This document shows positions 17,729 through 26,387 of a stretch of 64,000 nucleotides of DNA, in pieces. This stretch comes from Alphaproteobacteria bacterium (GTDB lineage: Bacteria > Pseudomonadota > Alphaproteobacteria > Rhodobacterales > Rhodobacteraceae): the NCBI GenBank assembly GCA_030431825.1, contig JAUIIJ010000008.1:1-64000 (forward strand), written 5' to 3'. The translations under genes were made by a program, and so were the position numbers. Positions within the stretch are counted from its first letter, which is position 1; the number at the start of each line of letters is the position of its first letter. The notes under the pieces were generated by a model. It was not told the origin of the DNA. It made no database searches and saw nothing but the letters and a program-made list of their open reading frames with translations.

Positions 17729-19852
17729 ATGAACAGCTTTATATACGCCGGGGTCATCCTTTTCGGCGCGGTGACGCTCGTGATCGAAGCGCGGCGAAAT
17801 TACTCGGTCTCCGCCAAACATCATCCTTTTGCGTTTTACGGCATCCTCGAACATCTCGAAGCGCGACACCTGTGCTCTCCGCGCGAATGGAATTTCGGGT
17901 TCTACGTCTATTCGCTGCTGTACCTGATCAGCTACGCGATCCTGCTGACCTCGACCGAGTTGATCGAGCTGATCTATAGTTCCAAGGCCGCCGCCAATCT
18001 CGTTGGCGCCACCGGCACGGCGCTTGGCCCCGAAAGCGATCCGTTCAACCTGTCGGGCACCGACTACGGCAAACCGCTGTTCATCTCGGCGTTCATCATC
18101 GCGTTCTACTCGGTCGGTGCCACACGCAATATCGAGTTGCACATCCGCACCCTCGCCCATCGCCTCGCCGGGGTTCCGCGCGGGGTCTACCAGGTGCTTG
18201 ACCGTTTGCAGGACCCTGACTTCCTGTCGGAAACGACACCGCCGACCGGCCCGCTGATGGCCAGCTTTCGCGACAAGCTGAAGCAACTCTCAGACGATGA
18301 CATCGCACCCATGTCGATGGATGACCTGCTGGCGGTGACGAAACTGCCGCTGGAACCCGGCCGACCGGCCAACAGGGCACAGGAAGGTCAGGGCCTGATC
18401 GCCTCCTTGCTCATCGAGAAAAAGCCCGGATCAGAAACCGACGTCGAAGACAACCGCCCGAGGGGCAAGGAGCAGTATCTCTTTGACATATGCAAGGCAT
18501 TGCGTGTCATCGACCTGCTGCGCCCCGCGATCACCGGAGGACAACGCGCCACCCATTTTCCGCTGCTGGGGATGAAGGAACTGGGCGACATCTCGGCCAG
18601 TCTGGAGGACGCGATCGGCAAATCGGGCAGCCGCCGCGAGCCACGGGACGAAAGCCCGAAAACCCTGCACGACGAAATCAACGAGTTTGAAGAGTATGAC
18701 GAAGCCAGCCTGGAACGGTTGCGCGAAAAGGCCATCGAAGTTGCCAACAGCGCCCGCGCGGTGTTTGCAGTCTATTTCATCTGCAACAGCCGCACGGTCC
18801 TGAATGTCGACCGCCAGAGCGCCTTGCAGAAAGTGCGCGCCTTTGCCGATCGCGGCTACAAGGTCGAACAGAATTCCTTTGCCGGGTCCCTGTTCTTCGC
18901 GGCCGTCATCGCCACGTTTGCCGGTTTTTTCATTCACCAGTCATTCAAGCTGCAAGAGGTTCAGACCTATCCCGACCTGATGGCAGAACAGATCTACGAC
19001 AATCTCGGACGGGTCGAAAACAGCTACATCGCCTGCCGCGACCTGCATTACAAGCCCGTCAAGACGGAACCGCCGACATTGCCTGACGGTATCACAGAGA
19101 AGGATTGCGAAACAGCCTTCGACAAAGGGCTCGACAAATATCGCAAGGACAACAAGTCACAAATGATGGCCTGGACTTTCTTTGACAACCTGGCCCTTCT
19201 CCTCATGGTCGCCGCCGTCGTTCAGATGTCGATTTTCGAGAAAGACGTACAGATGGATCAGAACGCCTGGCGGCGATGGACCATGAACCGCGTGCCCTAT
19301 GTGCGCCTTCTGACCGGGGCCATCCTGCCGGCGCTCGCCGGGGTCTTTGCGCTGTCCATCGGGTTTATCCTGCGCTTGATCTGGAACGCGGATTTCGACG
19401 TCAGCACCTCGCAGATCGAATTTCTCTTTGTCGAGCACTGGAAATATTTCATTGCCTATCTCGTGCCCTGTTTCGTGCTCTCGATCTCGACTTTCGTGCT
19501 GATCGACAAGCATGACGACTGGACATTCCCGGCGACGCTGTCGGTCGCATTTCTCGCGTCAGCGGTGTATGTCTTTTCCGTCTGGCTGGTGCCGATGGCA
19601 ACGCTGCGCTTTCTGCCTCCGATCGAAGTCGAAAGCTTCTGGGTCGTCTGGTGGAACAGCGGCTCGTTCACGCAGGCAATCAACAGCGATGCCTTCTGGC
19701 TGACATCCTACGTCGCCCGCGATCTGCTCATCCTGACCCAGCTGCCGGTGCTGTTCCTAATACTTTTCGCGATTTTCGTCGAGTTTTCAGAGACTCCTGC
19801 GACCCGTTTGAACAAGGGGCAAGACACGGATCCGGCAGATAAGACGGAATAG
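17729..19852 (+). CDS. Unrecognised 707-aa multi-pass membrane protein
   Basis: I do not recognise the family. About nine transmembrane helices are visible: residues 4-20, 57-79 and 116-131, then a soluble block of about 250 residues (acidic and helical around 300-345), then 386-404, 478-502, 527-551, 572-591, 600-624 and 663-686. The loop 405-477 has two cysteines (CRDLHYK and KDCETAF). No transporter, kinase or cyclase motif is seen. The tail is polar. The ATG at 17729 gives the first helix at the N terminus. The next gene, 18 bp on, encodes an exported binding-protein-like partner, so a sensing or uptake complex is a reasonable guess. Confidence 0.78.
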   Translation: MNSFIYAGVILFGAVTLVIEARRNYSVSAKHHPFAFYGILEHLEARHLCSPREWNFGFYVYSLLYLISYAILLTSTELIELIYSSKAAANLVGATGTALGPESDPFNLSGTDYGKPLFISAFIIAFYSVGATRNIELHIRTLAHRLAGVPRGVYQVLDRLQDPDFLSETTPPTGPLMASFRDKLKQLSDDDIAPMSMDDLLAVTKLPLEPGRPANRAQEGQGLIASLLIEKKPGSETDVEDNRPRGKEQYLFDICKALRVIDLLRPAITGGQRATHFPLLGMKELGDISASLEDAIGKSGSRREPRDESPKTLHDEINEFEEYDEASLERLREKAIEVANSARAVFAVYFICNSRTVLNVDRQSALQKVRAFADRGYKVEQNSFAGSLFFAAVIATFAGFFIHQSFKLQEVQTYPDLMAEQIYDNLGRVENSYIACRDLHYKPVKTEPPTLPDGITEKDCETAFDKGLDKYRKDNKSQMMAWTFFDNLALLLMVAAVVQMSIFEKDVQMDQNAWRRWTMNRVPYVRLLTGAILPALAGVFALSIGFILRLIWNADFDVSTSQIEFLFVEHWKYFIAYLVPCFVLSISTFVLIDKHDDWTFPATLSVAFLASAVYVFSVWLVPMATLRFLPPIEVESFWVVWWNSGSFTQAINSDAFWLTSYVARDLLILTQLPVLFLILFAIFVEFSETPATRLNKGQDTDPADKTE

Positions 19853-19870
19853 TTAAGAGGGTCGATTTGA

Positions 19871-20971
19871 ATGATACGTTGTCTACTACCACTAGCCTCG
19901 GCGCTGCTCATGATCGCGGGCGCTTCGATAGCTCAGCCGACGGACTCCTCCGTGACAAGTAAAAGCTGCCCGCTTCCCGATTTCGAATATCTCTATTCCA
20001 GTCATTTCGATACAAGATCCCTGCGCGTAGGCGTGCGCCGACACGCGCGGCCGTTCTCCTATTATTCAGAGAATCTGCGCGAGGTCTGGAGCGCCGCGCC
20101 GCAAGCTCCGCTGGCCCTACGTAGTTATACCGGCTATATGAGCAAGATCTGCGATGCCGTTCTGGCCGATATGCTGGTCAGTGCGCCTGCCGACTCCGCC
20201 AACTTCAGCTATGATGATGTCAAGGTCGTGGATTTGGACTGTGCAATACAATGGGATGAACGCAATGGCACGCCCAAGTCCAGCCGGCTGGAATATCTTG
20301 GCGACAGGATCGACATTCTCTGCGATCCCGCCACGATCACCAATGCGCGCCGCCACGGCTTCATCCTGTCTCCGCCCCTGTTCCTTTCGGGCATGGGGCT
20401 CATCAATCGCGGTGCCGAAAGAATCGGCAACAGGGACTGCCCTGACAAGCCCCTGATCGGCTATGTCCGCAACACAACCGCCGCGCTCGCGGGTATCCCC
20501 AAGATATTGCAGGCCAACGAACTCAAGAGTTTCTCCGACCTGCTGCGCGCCTATGTGCGCGACCAGACCAACTCCTGCAGCACCGCGCTGAGCACCAGCG
20601 TCGTGGTGAAAGGCTATGAAACCCATGAAAAGGCCGCCGAGGCCTTCTGCAGGGGCGATTTCTATTATTACATCGGCGATCGCGAGATCATCACTTACAA
20701 CGCCCGCAACATCCCCGGCTGCGGTGCCGAGATCGAAGGCGCGGGGCAGACCTATTCCAACGACCGCTACGCCATCTACGGCAAGATCAGCCATCGCAAG
20801 GGCACCGAGATCCGCGACCTGCGCATCGCCCGCTTTTTCGAAATCCTCTCGCAAAAGGTCATCGTCAGTCCGTCGCTGCTCGACACCGCCTATGAGAGCA
20901 CGTTTTACGAAAAGCCCAGCCGCAAGCTCGAGTCCTTCTACTGGAACATCCGCGGCCCGCGCCAACCCTGA
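19871..20971 (+). CDS. Exported protein resembling amino-acid-type periplasmic binding proteins
   Basis: A 366-residue protein with a signal peptide (about 1-21, ending in ASIAQ). The body has the layout of family 3 solute-binding proteins: SLRVGVRRHARPFSYYSE near the start, DRIDILCDPATITNARR in the middle and a late DREIITYN. Several cysteines (CPLPD, LDCAI, CDPAT, NRDCP, NSCST, AFCRG, GCGAE) suggest disulfides. GAGGG at 19857-19861 serves its ATG. No ABC or TRAP permease adjoins it; its partner is probably the 707-residue membrane protein encoded just upstream. The ligand is unknown. Confidence 0.78.
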   Translation: MIRCLLPLASALLMIAGASIAQPTDSSVTSKSCPLPDFEYLYSSHFDTRSLRVGVRRHARPFSYYSENLREVWSAAPQAPLALRSYTGYMSKICDAVLADMLVSAPADSANFSYDDVKVVDLDCAIQWDERNGTPKSSRLEYLGDRIDILCDPATITNARRHGFILSPPLFLSGMGLINRGAERIGNRDCPDKPLIGYVRNTTAALAGIPKILQANELKSFSDLLRAYVRDQTNSCSTALSTSVVVKGYETHEKAAEAFCRGDFYYYIGDREIITYNARNIPGCGAEIEGAGQTYSNDRYAIYGKISHRKGTEIRDLRIARFFEILSQKVIVSPSLLDTAYESTFYEKPSRKLESFYWNIRGPRQP

Positions 20972-21154
20972 CGCCCGGATGGATTGCGAACGAGACCATC
21001 TGCAATTTGTTGTAATGACAGGGTCGACTCGACGCGACCCGCGTTACATCTGAAGAGTCCAGCCCAGAGCAATAACGCGGCACCGGTGGTGCGCCTCTGG
21101 ACGTTGGCCGCATCATTTCCTATATAATCGGTCAGGATCAAACCAGAGGCCCGC

Positions 21155-21517
21155 ATGACCCAAGCCCCGGAACCGCTCGAAGGCACGCCGCTGATTGCGC
21201 CGTCCACCACGGATCACCCGCTGTTCGAGCAGGTGGTTGATGCTTGTCGCAGCGTTTATGACCCGGAGATTCCGGTCAATATCTACGAACTTGGTCTGAT
21301 CTATACCATTGATATATCTTCGGAAAACGAGGTCCGGATCATCATGTCACTGACCGCGCCGGGCTGTCCGGTCGCGGGTGAAATGCCCGGTTGGGTGGCC
21401 GACGCGGTCGATCCGATCCCCGGCGTCAAACAGGTCGATGTCGAGCTCACATGGGAACCGCCCTGGGGTATGGACATGATGAGCGACGAAGCGCGCCTGG
21501 AACTTGGATTCATGTAA
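21155..21517 (+). CDS. sufT: MIP18/DUF59 family Fe-S assembly protein (SufT-like)
   Basis: A 120-residue cytoplasmic protein of the DUF59 (MIP18) family. DPEIPVNIYELGLIY and MSLTAPGCPVAGEMPGWV, with the conserved cysteine, are the signature segments. In alphaproteobacteria the gene normally ends the suf operon and its product helps mature Fe-S proteins. Here the next gene is an A-type carrier, which fits that role. A 183-bp leader precedes it; the GAGGC at 21148-21152 is a fair ribosome site. Confidence 0.92.
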   Translation: MTQAPEPLEGTPLIAPSTTDHPLFEQVVDACRSVYDPEIPVNIYELGLIYTIDISSENEVRIIMSLTAPGCPVAGEMPGWVADAVDPIPGVKQVDVELTWEPPWGMDMMSDEARLELGFM

Positions 21518-21519
21518 GG

Positions 21520-21539
21520 AACGGCCCACAAGCCGTTTT
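21520..21539 (+). terminator. Weak hairpin with T-run between the two Fe-S genes
   Basis: AACGGC (21520-21525) pairs with GCCGTT (21532-21537), overlapping TTTT at 21536-21539. The six-pair stem is short; partial read-through into the A-type carrier gene is likely. Confidence 0.4.
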
Positions 21540-21553
21540 GAGGACACAGAAAA

Positions 21554-21916
21554 ATGTTCGGCATACCCGGAAAACAGGCCGTTACCCTGACCCCCGCCGC
21601 CGCCAGCCAGATTACCAAGCTGATGGCCCGGAACGATCACAAGGGGCTGCGCATCGGCGTGAAGAAAGGCGGCTGTGCAGGCATGGAATATACCATGGAA
21701 TACGTGCAGGCGACCGACCCCAACGACGAGGTGGTCGAACAGGACGGCGCGCGCGTCATGATCGCGCCGATGGCGCAGATGTTCCTGTTTGGTACCGAGA
21801 TCGACTATGAGACCGGGCTTCTGGAATCCGGCTTCAAGTTCAATAATCCGAACGTGTCCGAGGCCTGTGGCTGCGGGGAATCGATCAAGTTCAACACCCC
21901 CGGTGATGCGTCCTGA
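21554..21916 (+). CDS. sufA: A-type iron-sulfur carrier (HesB/IscA/SufA family)
   Basis: A 120-residue A-type carrier that hands Fe-S clusters to apoproteins. The three ligand cysteines are present: one in KKGGCAGMEY and two in the C-terminal EACGCGESIKF. Length and spacing are normal. GAGGA at 21540-21544 precedes the ATG. It lies 36 bp after the DUF59 gene, with a weak hairpin between. No sufBCDS genes are in the window, so they would be upstream elsewhere or scattered. Confidence 0.93.
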   Translation: MFGIPGKQAVTLTPAAASQITKLMARNDHKGLRIGVKKGGCAGMEYTMEYVQATDPNDEVVEQDGARVMIAPMAQMFLFGTEIDYETGLLESGFKFNNPNVSEACGCGESIKFNTPGDAS

Positions 21917-21922
21917 CCCACA

Positions 21923-22837
21923 TCAGGCGTTGGATTTCAGGTGCAGGTACGTCTCGTTGAAGCGCCGCGACAGGTGATCGCCCGCCAGCACGACATCACG
22001 TGAGCCCGGAGGCGCAACATTCGTGTCGTAGGACGGGTTGAGGAACAGCGGCACCGAGATGCGTTCATTGGTGCCGCCGACGACCCGGTGCAACGTCGCC
22101 TTGACGCGCCCGCCGGTCCACATCTCGAGCATCTCGCCAAAGTTGATGACAAAGACACCCGGCTGCGCGTCGATGGCCTGCCAGCTGCCATCCGGCATCT
22201 GAACCGTCAGCCCCGGCGATCCGTCCATCGCGAGCAGGGTCAGGCAGCCGTAATCCGTATGCGCGGCGATACCAAAATCCTTTTCTCCCGCCCCATGCGG
22301 CCGCTGCGGATAATAATTGCCCCGCAACAACGCCATCGGTGCATCGAACGCGCCGGCAAATCCAAACGGGTCATCCCCGGCCACATCGGCGATTGCCGCA
22401 AGAATCTGTCGCCCGACATTCAACGCCTCCGCGTAGTAGGTTTGAACCTCGCGCCGGAAATCCGCAGGTTCCTCGGGCCAGAGATTCGGCGCGTAGACCC
22501 CCAGGCGTCGCGACGCCAGCGGATGACCGGCGGGCAGTTCGTATCCGCAATCGAACACTTCCTTGAAGTCGGGGTTTGCATCCGGGTTCACCTGTTCCGA
22601 CCCCGGTGCGCCCCACCCCCTGTTCGACCCGGTCCGTGCCATGTCCACCGCGCGCTTGGCCGCATCGGGCAGCTTGAAGAACGCGCGGTACAGGTCCAGC
22701 ACGCGCGACACCCGCGCCGGGGTCAGGGTGGTGCCTGTGACCGTCAGGAATCCGATATCCCGCACCGCGCGGGCCAGCCGGGCCATCTCGTCCGTATCCC
22801 GCACGTTCAGGGCGCTCAGGTTCAGTTCGGGTATCAT
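21923..22837 (-). CDS. Isopenicillin-N-synthase-like 2-oxoglutarate/Fe(II) oxygenase
   Basis: A 304-residue non-heme iron dioxygenase. The iron ligands are the His and Asp of AAHTDYGCLTLL and the distal His of LHRVVGGTNERISVPLFL, whose RxS pair binds 2-oxoglutarate. The N-terminal DIGFLTVTG segment is typical of the DIOX_N domain. The ATG at 22837 is chosen because GGGGAGGA precedes it; the same frame is open further upstream but lacks a ribosome site there. It lies downstream of the second TRAP operon on the same strand but beyond that operon's terminator. The substrate is unknown. Confidence 0.88.
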   Translation of the reverse strand: MIPELNLSALNVRDTDEMARLARAVRDIGFLTVTGTTLTPARVSRVLDLYRAFFKLPDAAKRAVDMARTGSNRGWGAPGSEQVNPDANPDFKEVFDCGYELPAGHPLASRRLGVYAPNLWPEEPADFRREVQTYYAEALNVGRQILAAIADVAGDDPFGFAGAFDAPMALLRGNYYPQRPHGAGEKDFGIAAHTDYGCLTLLAMDGSPGLTVQMPDGSWQAIDAQPGVFVINFGEMLEMWTGGRVKATLHRVVGGTNERISVPLFLNPSYDTNVAPPGSRDVVLAGDHLSRRFNETYLHLKSNA

Positions 22838-22933
22838 GACGTCCTCCCCTTGCCGGCGGTTCCGCGATCGGCGGCACGATGCTAGCACGGGTCCGCACCG
22901 CAAGACAGGGATGTCATGCGCTCGCCTGCAAAT

Positions 22934-22963
22934 GAAAATGCCGCCCCGGAAACCGGAGCGGCA
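22934..22963 (-). terminator. Rho-independent terminator of the second TRAP operon
   Basis: Read on the minus strand, TGCCGC..CCGG (22963 to about 22953) folds back on CCGG..GCGGCA (22949-22939) with a 3-base loop and one internal mismatch, followed by TTTT (complement of 22935-22938). It lies 23 bp after the dctM stop. Confidence 0.75.
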
Positions 22964-22985
22964 CCTCACGCAGCATTGCGGCGAC

Positions 22986-24362
22986 CTATTTGACGATGAT
23001 TTCCGGCCCCATGAACGTATTGGGAAGGAAGGTACTGATCGGCGGAACATAGGTCACGATGATCAGGAAGACGAACAGAACTGCAAGGAACGGCAGCGCG
23101 GCACGCACCACCCGCATCATCGGCATGCCCGCCACACCCGAGGTCACGAACAGGTTGAGCCCCACCGGCGGCGTGATCATTCCGATCTCCATGTTCACCA
23201 CCATGATAATGCCCAGATGGATCGGATCGATGCCCAGTTCAATGGCAATCGGGAACACCAGCGGCGCGACGATGACGATCAGCCCCGAAGGCTCCATGAA
23301 CTGCCCGCCGATCAGCAGGATCACATTGACGATCATCAGGAACACGACCGGCCCGAAACCGGCCGCCAACATCGACCCGGCGATCTGTTGCGGGATCTGC
23401 TCGTCGGTGAGAACGTGCTTGAGGATCAGCGCATTGGCGATGATGAACATCAGGGTGACGGTCAGCTTGCCCGCTTCGAACAGCGTATCGCGCACGTCGC
23501 GGTGAAAGAACGCCGTTACCAGCGCGATGGGCCTGTCCAGAAGCGTCAGGTTGCGCTCGCCCTCGGGCCGCGCCAGCGGTCCCATGTCACGGTAGACGAA
23601 GCAGGAAATCAGGAAAGCATACACCGCGGCGACGGCGGCGGCCTCGGTCGGCGTGAAGATACCGCCGTAAATTCCCCCGAGGATGATGACGATCAGGAAC
23701 AGCCCCCAACCGGCATCGCGCCCCGATGCAAAGACTTCCCCCCAGCCAAGCCAATCGCCCTTTGGAAGGTTTTTGACCTTGGCGATCAGATAGATGGTGA
23801 CCATCAGCATCGTACCCGCCAGCAGACCCGGTATCACTCCCGCCAGGAACATGCGGCCAACCGAAACATCCGTGGCACTGGCATAGACCACCATCACGAT
23901 GGACGGCGGGATCAGGATGCCAAGCGTGCCCGCATTGGCGATGACACCGGCGGCAAAATCCTTGGAATAGCCCACCTGGCGCATACCGGCGATCACGATC
24001 GAACCGATGGCGACCACGGTTGCCGGCGACGAGCCGGAAAGCGCGGCAAAGAGCATACAGGCAAACACACCCGCAATCGCCAGACCGCCGGGCAGATGCC
24101 CGACGATGGCGATGGCAAAACGGATGATCCGCTTGGCCACGCCTCCGGTGGACATGAAGGAGGAGGCCAGGATGAAGAACGGGATCGCCAGCAGCGTATA
24201 ATGCCCCGCCATAGCCTGAAACAGCGTTTGCGCGATCGAAGCCAGCGAGGTGTCGCTGAGCACCAGCAGGAAGATGATCGACGACATGCCCAGGCTGACC
24301 GCAATCGGGACCCCGACCAGCATGAGGCCGATGACCATCAGGAAGAGGATTGCAACTTCCAT
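22986..24362 (-). CDS. dctM: TRAP transporter large permease DctM (second system)
   Basis: A 458-residue multi-helix permease. SGSSPATVVAIGSIVIAGM, GTLGILIPPSIVMVVY and the late MITPPVGLNLFVTSG are the DctM signature segments. It is slightly longer than the first DctM in the window, with a loop of about 30 residues in the middle (after YRDMGPLARPEG). It forms the ion-coupled pore for C4-dicarboxylate-type acids delivered by the DctP at 25129. The ATG at 24362 lies 3 bp after the dctQ stop. Confidence 0.94.
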   Translation of the reverse strand: MEVAILFLMVIGLMLVGVPIAVSLGMSSIIFLLVLSDTSLASIAQTLFQAMAGHYTLLAIPFFILASSFMSTGGVAKRIIRFAIAIVGHLPGGLAIAGVFACMLFAALSGSSPATVVAIGSIVIAGMRQVGYSKDFAAGVIANAGTLGILIPPSIVMVVYASATDVSVGRMFLAGVIPGLLAGTMLMVTIYLIAKVKNLPKGDWLGWGEVFASGRDAGWGLFLIVIILGGIYGGIFTPTEAAAVAAVYAFLISCFVYRDMGPLARPEGERNLTLLDRPIALVTAFFHRDVRDTLFEAGKLTVTLMFIIANALILKHVLTDEQIPQQIAGSMLAAGFGPVVFLMIVNVILLIGGQFMEPSGLIVIVAPLVFPIAIELGIDPIHLGIIMVVNMEIGMITPPVGLNLFVTSGVAGMPMMRVVRAALPFLAVLFVFLIIVTYVPPISTFLPNTFMGPEIIVK

Positions 24363-24365
24363 CGA

Positions 24366-25046
24366 TCAATCCTCCCGGTTCATGTGCTGCACATCCGCGA
24401 TCGCGTCCTCGGCTTCGTGGCTGACGATGAGCCCCGTCGCCTCGCCGCGCGCAATCCGGATGGTCGCCTGCACGAAACGAAACAGCAGCAGCGCCGCGCC
24501 GATGGGCAGGATCGCATAGGGAATGAAACGCGGCAGTTTCTCGTACGCCTCGCCCTCGTTCATGATCGGCTCGATCCAGCGCAACCATTCCGGGATCGGA
24601 ATATCGACCACCTCGTACCAGGCCTGATCGCGCGAATTGGCAAAGCCGGTGGGAAACCAGCGCCCGGTGGTCGCGTCGAGCCCGGCAAAAGGCGCCCAGT
24701 AATCCCAGGCTCCCTTCATGATAAGCGCCGCGTAAAGGATGCAGACGAGACCGGCAAACAACGCCAGCACACGGCGCACCGGCTCGGAAAACAGCGCGAT
24801 GACCGCATCCACCCCGAGATGCGCGGTCACCTTGACCGCATAGCTGACCCCGAAGAGAACCAGCCATGCAAACAGGAACGATGTCGCTTCAAGCCCCCAG
24901 ATCAGGCCGGTGTTGAAGCCATATCGAAGCACGACATTGACGAATGTGACGAGCGTCATCAACCCGAGAAGGATCGCAATCGCGGTCTCTTCAAGCTCAT
25001 TGACCATCCGCCCCAGGATCGAGTGCGACTCATAGTGGGTCGACAT
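24366..25046 (-). CDS. dctQ: TRAP transporter small permease DctQ (second system)
   Basis: A 226-residue membrane protein. The first helix AIAILLGLMTLVTFVNVVLRY and the segment SYAVKVTAHLGVDAVIALF (the conserved K/R-x-H-x-x-V-D motif) identify DctQ. A non-helical insert of about 50 residues (DATTGRWFPTGFANSRDQAW region) sits before the last helix. The gene follows dctP after a hairpin and precedes dctM directly. Start at ATG 25046, with a GGGGGGAG ribosome site just upstream on the minus strand. Confidence 0.88.
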   Translation of the reverse strand: MSTHYESHSILGRMVNELEETAIAILLGLMTLVTFVNVVLRYGFNTGLIWGLEATSFLFAWLVLFGVSYAVKVTAHLGVDAVIALFSEPVRRVLALFAGLVCILYAALIMKGAWDYWAPFAGLDATTGRWFPTGFANSRDQAWYEVVDIPIPEWLRWIEPIMNEGEAYEKLPRFIPYAILPIGAALLLFRFVQATIRIARGEATGLIVSHEAEDAIADVQHMNRED

Positions 25047-25078
25047 GATGCTCTCCCCCCCGTTTCAAGATGCAAATC

Positions 25079-25106
25079 AAAAAGGGCCCGGTCCGATTTC
25101 CGGGCC
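25079..25106 (-). terminator. Intra-operon terminator/attenuator between dctP and dctQ
   Basis: On the minus strand GGCCCGG (25106-25100) pairs perfectly with CCGGGCC (25091-25085) around an 8-base loop and is followed by TTTTT (complement of 25079-25083). Partial termination here would give more binding protein than permease. Confidence 0.7.
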
Positions 25107-25128
25107 GGGCCGCAAGCGCAGGCTGCGC

Positions 25129-26130
25129 TCAGTTCATGGAATTGAACTTCTGTGCCTCTGCGATGTTGTCGGCGCCGACATCGCCTTCGAACTCGGCCCA
25201 GACCGGCTTCATCGCCTCAACCCAGGCGGTGCGCTGTTCCGGCGTCAGTTCGATGATGGTGCCGCCGGCATCCAAGATCGCCTGGCGCGCCGCAGCATCG
25301 ACCTCACCCACGGCGGCGTTGCGCGTCTCGGTCACTTCCTGCACGATCGTCGCCAGCTGGTCACGCACATCGTCGGGCAGGCTGTCCCACCAATCGGTCG
25401 AGGTCACCACCATATAGTCGAGCACACCGTGGTTGGTCTCGGTCGTGCCGTCCTGAACTTCAAAGAACTTCTGGCCATAGATGTTGGACCAGGTGTTTTC
25501 CTGTCCGTCGACGACACCGGTCTGCAACGCGCCATAGACTTCCGAGAACGCCATCGGCTGCGGGCTGGCTCCCATGGCAGCCATCTGCGCCTTGAGCACG
25601 TCCGAGTTCTGTACCCGGAACTTCAACCCGTTCGCATCGGCCGGGGTTACCAGCGGTTTGTTGGCCGACATCTGCTTCATGCCGTTATGCCAGAATCCGA
25701 GCCCCAAAAGGCCACGGCGGGTCATCGACTCCTTCATCTTCTGGCCGGTTTCCGAGTTCTGGAAGGCATCCACCGCCGCCATGTCGTTGAACATGAACGG
25801 CAAATCGAAAATGCGGAAAACCTTGGTGAATTGTTCGAACTTGGACAGTGACGGTGCGGCCATCTGGACATCGCCCTGCAACATCGCTTCGAGCACCTGA
25901 TCGTCATTATAAAGCGTCGAGTTCGGGAAGACCTCCATGCAGGCCTTGCCGTTCATTTCTTCGTTTACACGCTCCTGAAGCAGCGACGCCGCAATTCCCT
26001 TGGGGTGCTTGTCGGTGTTGGTGACATGGCTGAACTTGATGACGATTTCGCCGTCGTCGCAGGCTGCGAACCCTGCGGTTGCCGTCAGCGAGAGAGCCAT
26101 TGCCGTTGCGGCAGCGGTGAACAGTTTCAT
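25129..26130 (-). CDS. dctP: TRAP transporter substrate-binding protein DctP (C4-dicarboxylate type)
   Basis: A 333-residue exported binding protein. The signal peptide covers residues 1-23 (ending TAGFA). VIKFSHVTNTDKHPKG, the ligand segment NGLKFRVQNSDV with its conserved arginine, and PMAFSEVYGALQTGVVDGQEN are typical of C4-dicarboxylate DctP proteins. The ATG at 26130 is supported by CGGGAGGAAA upstream; a longer in-frame start would disrupt the signal peptide. It is the first gene of dctPQM, faces the dctBD pair upstream, and two palindromic operators sit between. Confidence 0.95.
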   Translation of the reverse strand: MKLFTAAATAMALSLTATAGFAACDDGEIVIKFSHVTNTDKHPKGIAASLLQERVNEEMNGKACMEVFPNSTLYNDDQVLEAMLQGDVQMAAPSLSKFEQFTKVFRIFDLPFMFNDMAAVDAFQNSETGQKMKESMTRRGLLGLGFWHNGMKQMSANKPLVTPADANGLKFRVQNSDVLKAQMAAMGASPQPMAFSEVYGALQTGVVDGQENTWSNIYGQKFFEVQDGTTETNHGVLDYMVVTSTDWWDSLPDDVRDQLATIVQEVTETRNAAVGEVDAAARQAILDAGGTIIELTPEQRTAWVEAMKPVWAEFEGDVGADNIAEAQKFNSMN

Positions 26131-26334
26131 CGGTATTTCCTCCCGAAGTTCCATTATCTTATACGGGTCTGCGCCCGCGGCTGGCACCGGATTCGGCGCG
26201 CTGGACGCAGTCAAACGGAAGCCAACACGGCACTCAACCGTTTGTGATCCGCGACCAAAATTTCACGATAAAACAATAATAACAAATACATATCACGCGC
26301 TCCTCATTTCATGCATCAAACAGGAATCAACAGG

Positions 26335-26352
26335 TGTGCGGTATCCCGCACA
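26335..26352 (-). promoter_or_regulatory. Palindromic activator site 1 upstream of dctP
   Basis: TGTGCGG-TATC-CCGCACA, a perfect 7-bp inverted repeat around 4 bases. It lies about 205 bp before dctP, where a DctD-type activator would bind. Confidence 0.75.
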
Positions 26353-26365
26353 GTCGAACGGTGAT

Positions 26366-26385
26366 CTGTGCGGAAAACCGCACAG
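26366..26385 (-). promoter_or_regulatory. Palindromic activator site 2 upstream of dctP
   Basis: CTGTGCGG-AAAA-CCGCACAG, a perfect 8-bp inverted repeat sharing the core TGTGCGG-N4-CCGCACA with site 1. The two centres are 32 bp apart, about three helical turns, so two dimers would bind the same face. It abuts the dctD stop codon. Confidence 0.78.
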
Positions 26386-26387
26386 TT

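Noticed and set aside
22563-25145. Plus-strand open frame of 860 codons rich in Asp, His, Arg and Gln
   Set aside because: It is the complement of the dctM and dctQ hydrophobic codons; not a real protein.
26131-26334. Sigma-54 promoter expected from a DctD-regulated dctP
   Set aside because: No GG-N10-GC spacing occurs on the minus strand in this stretch.
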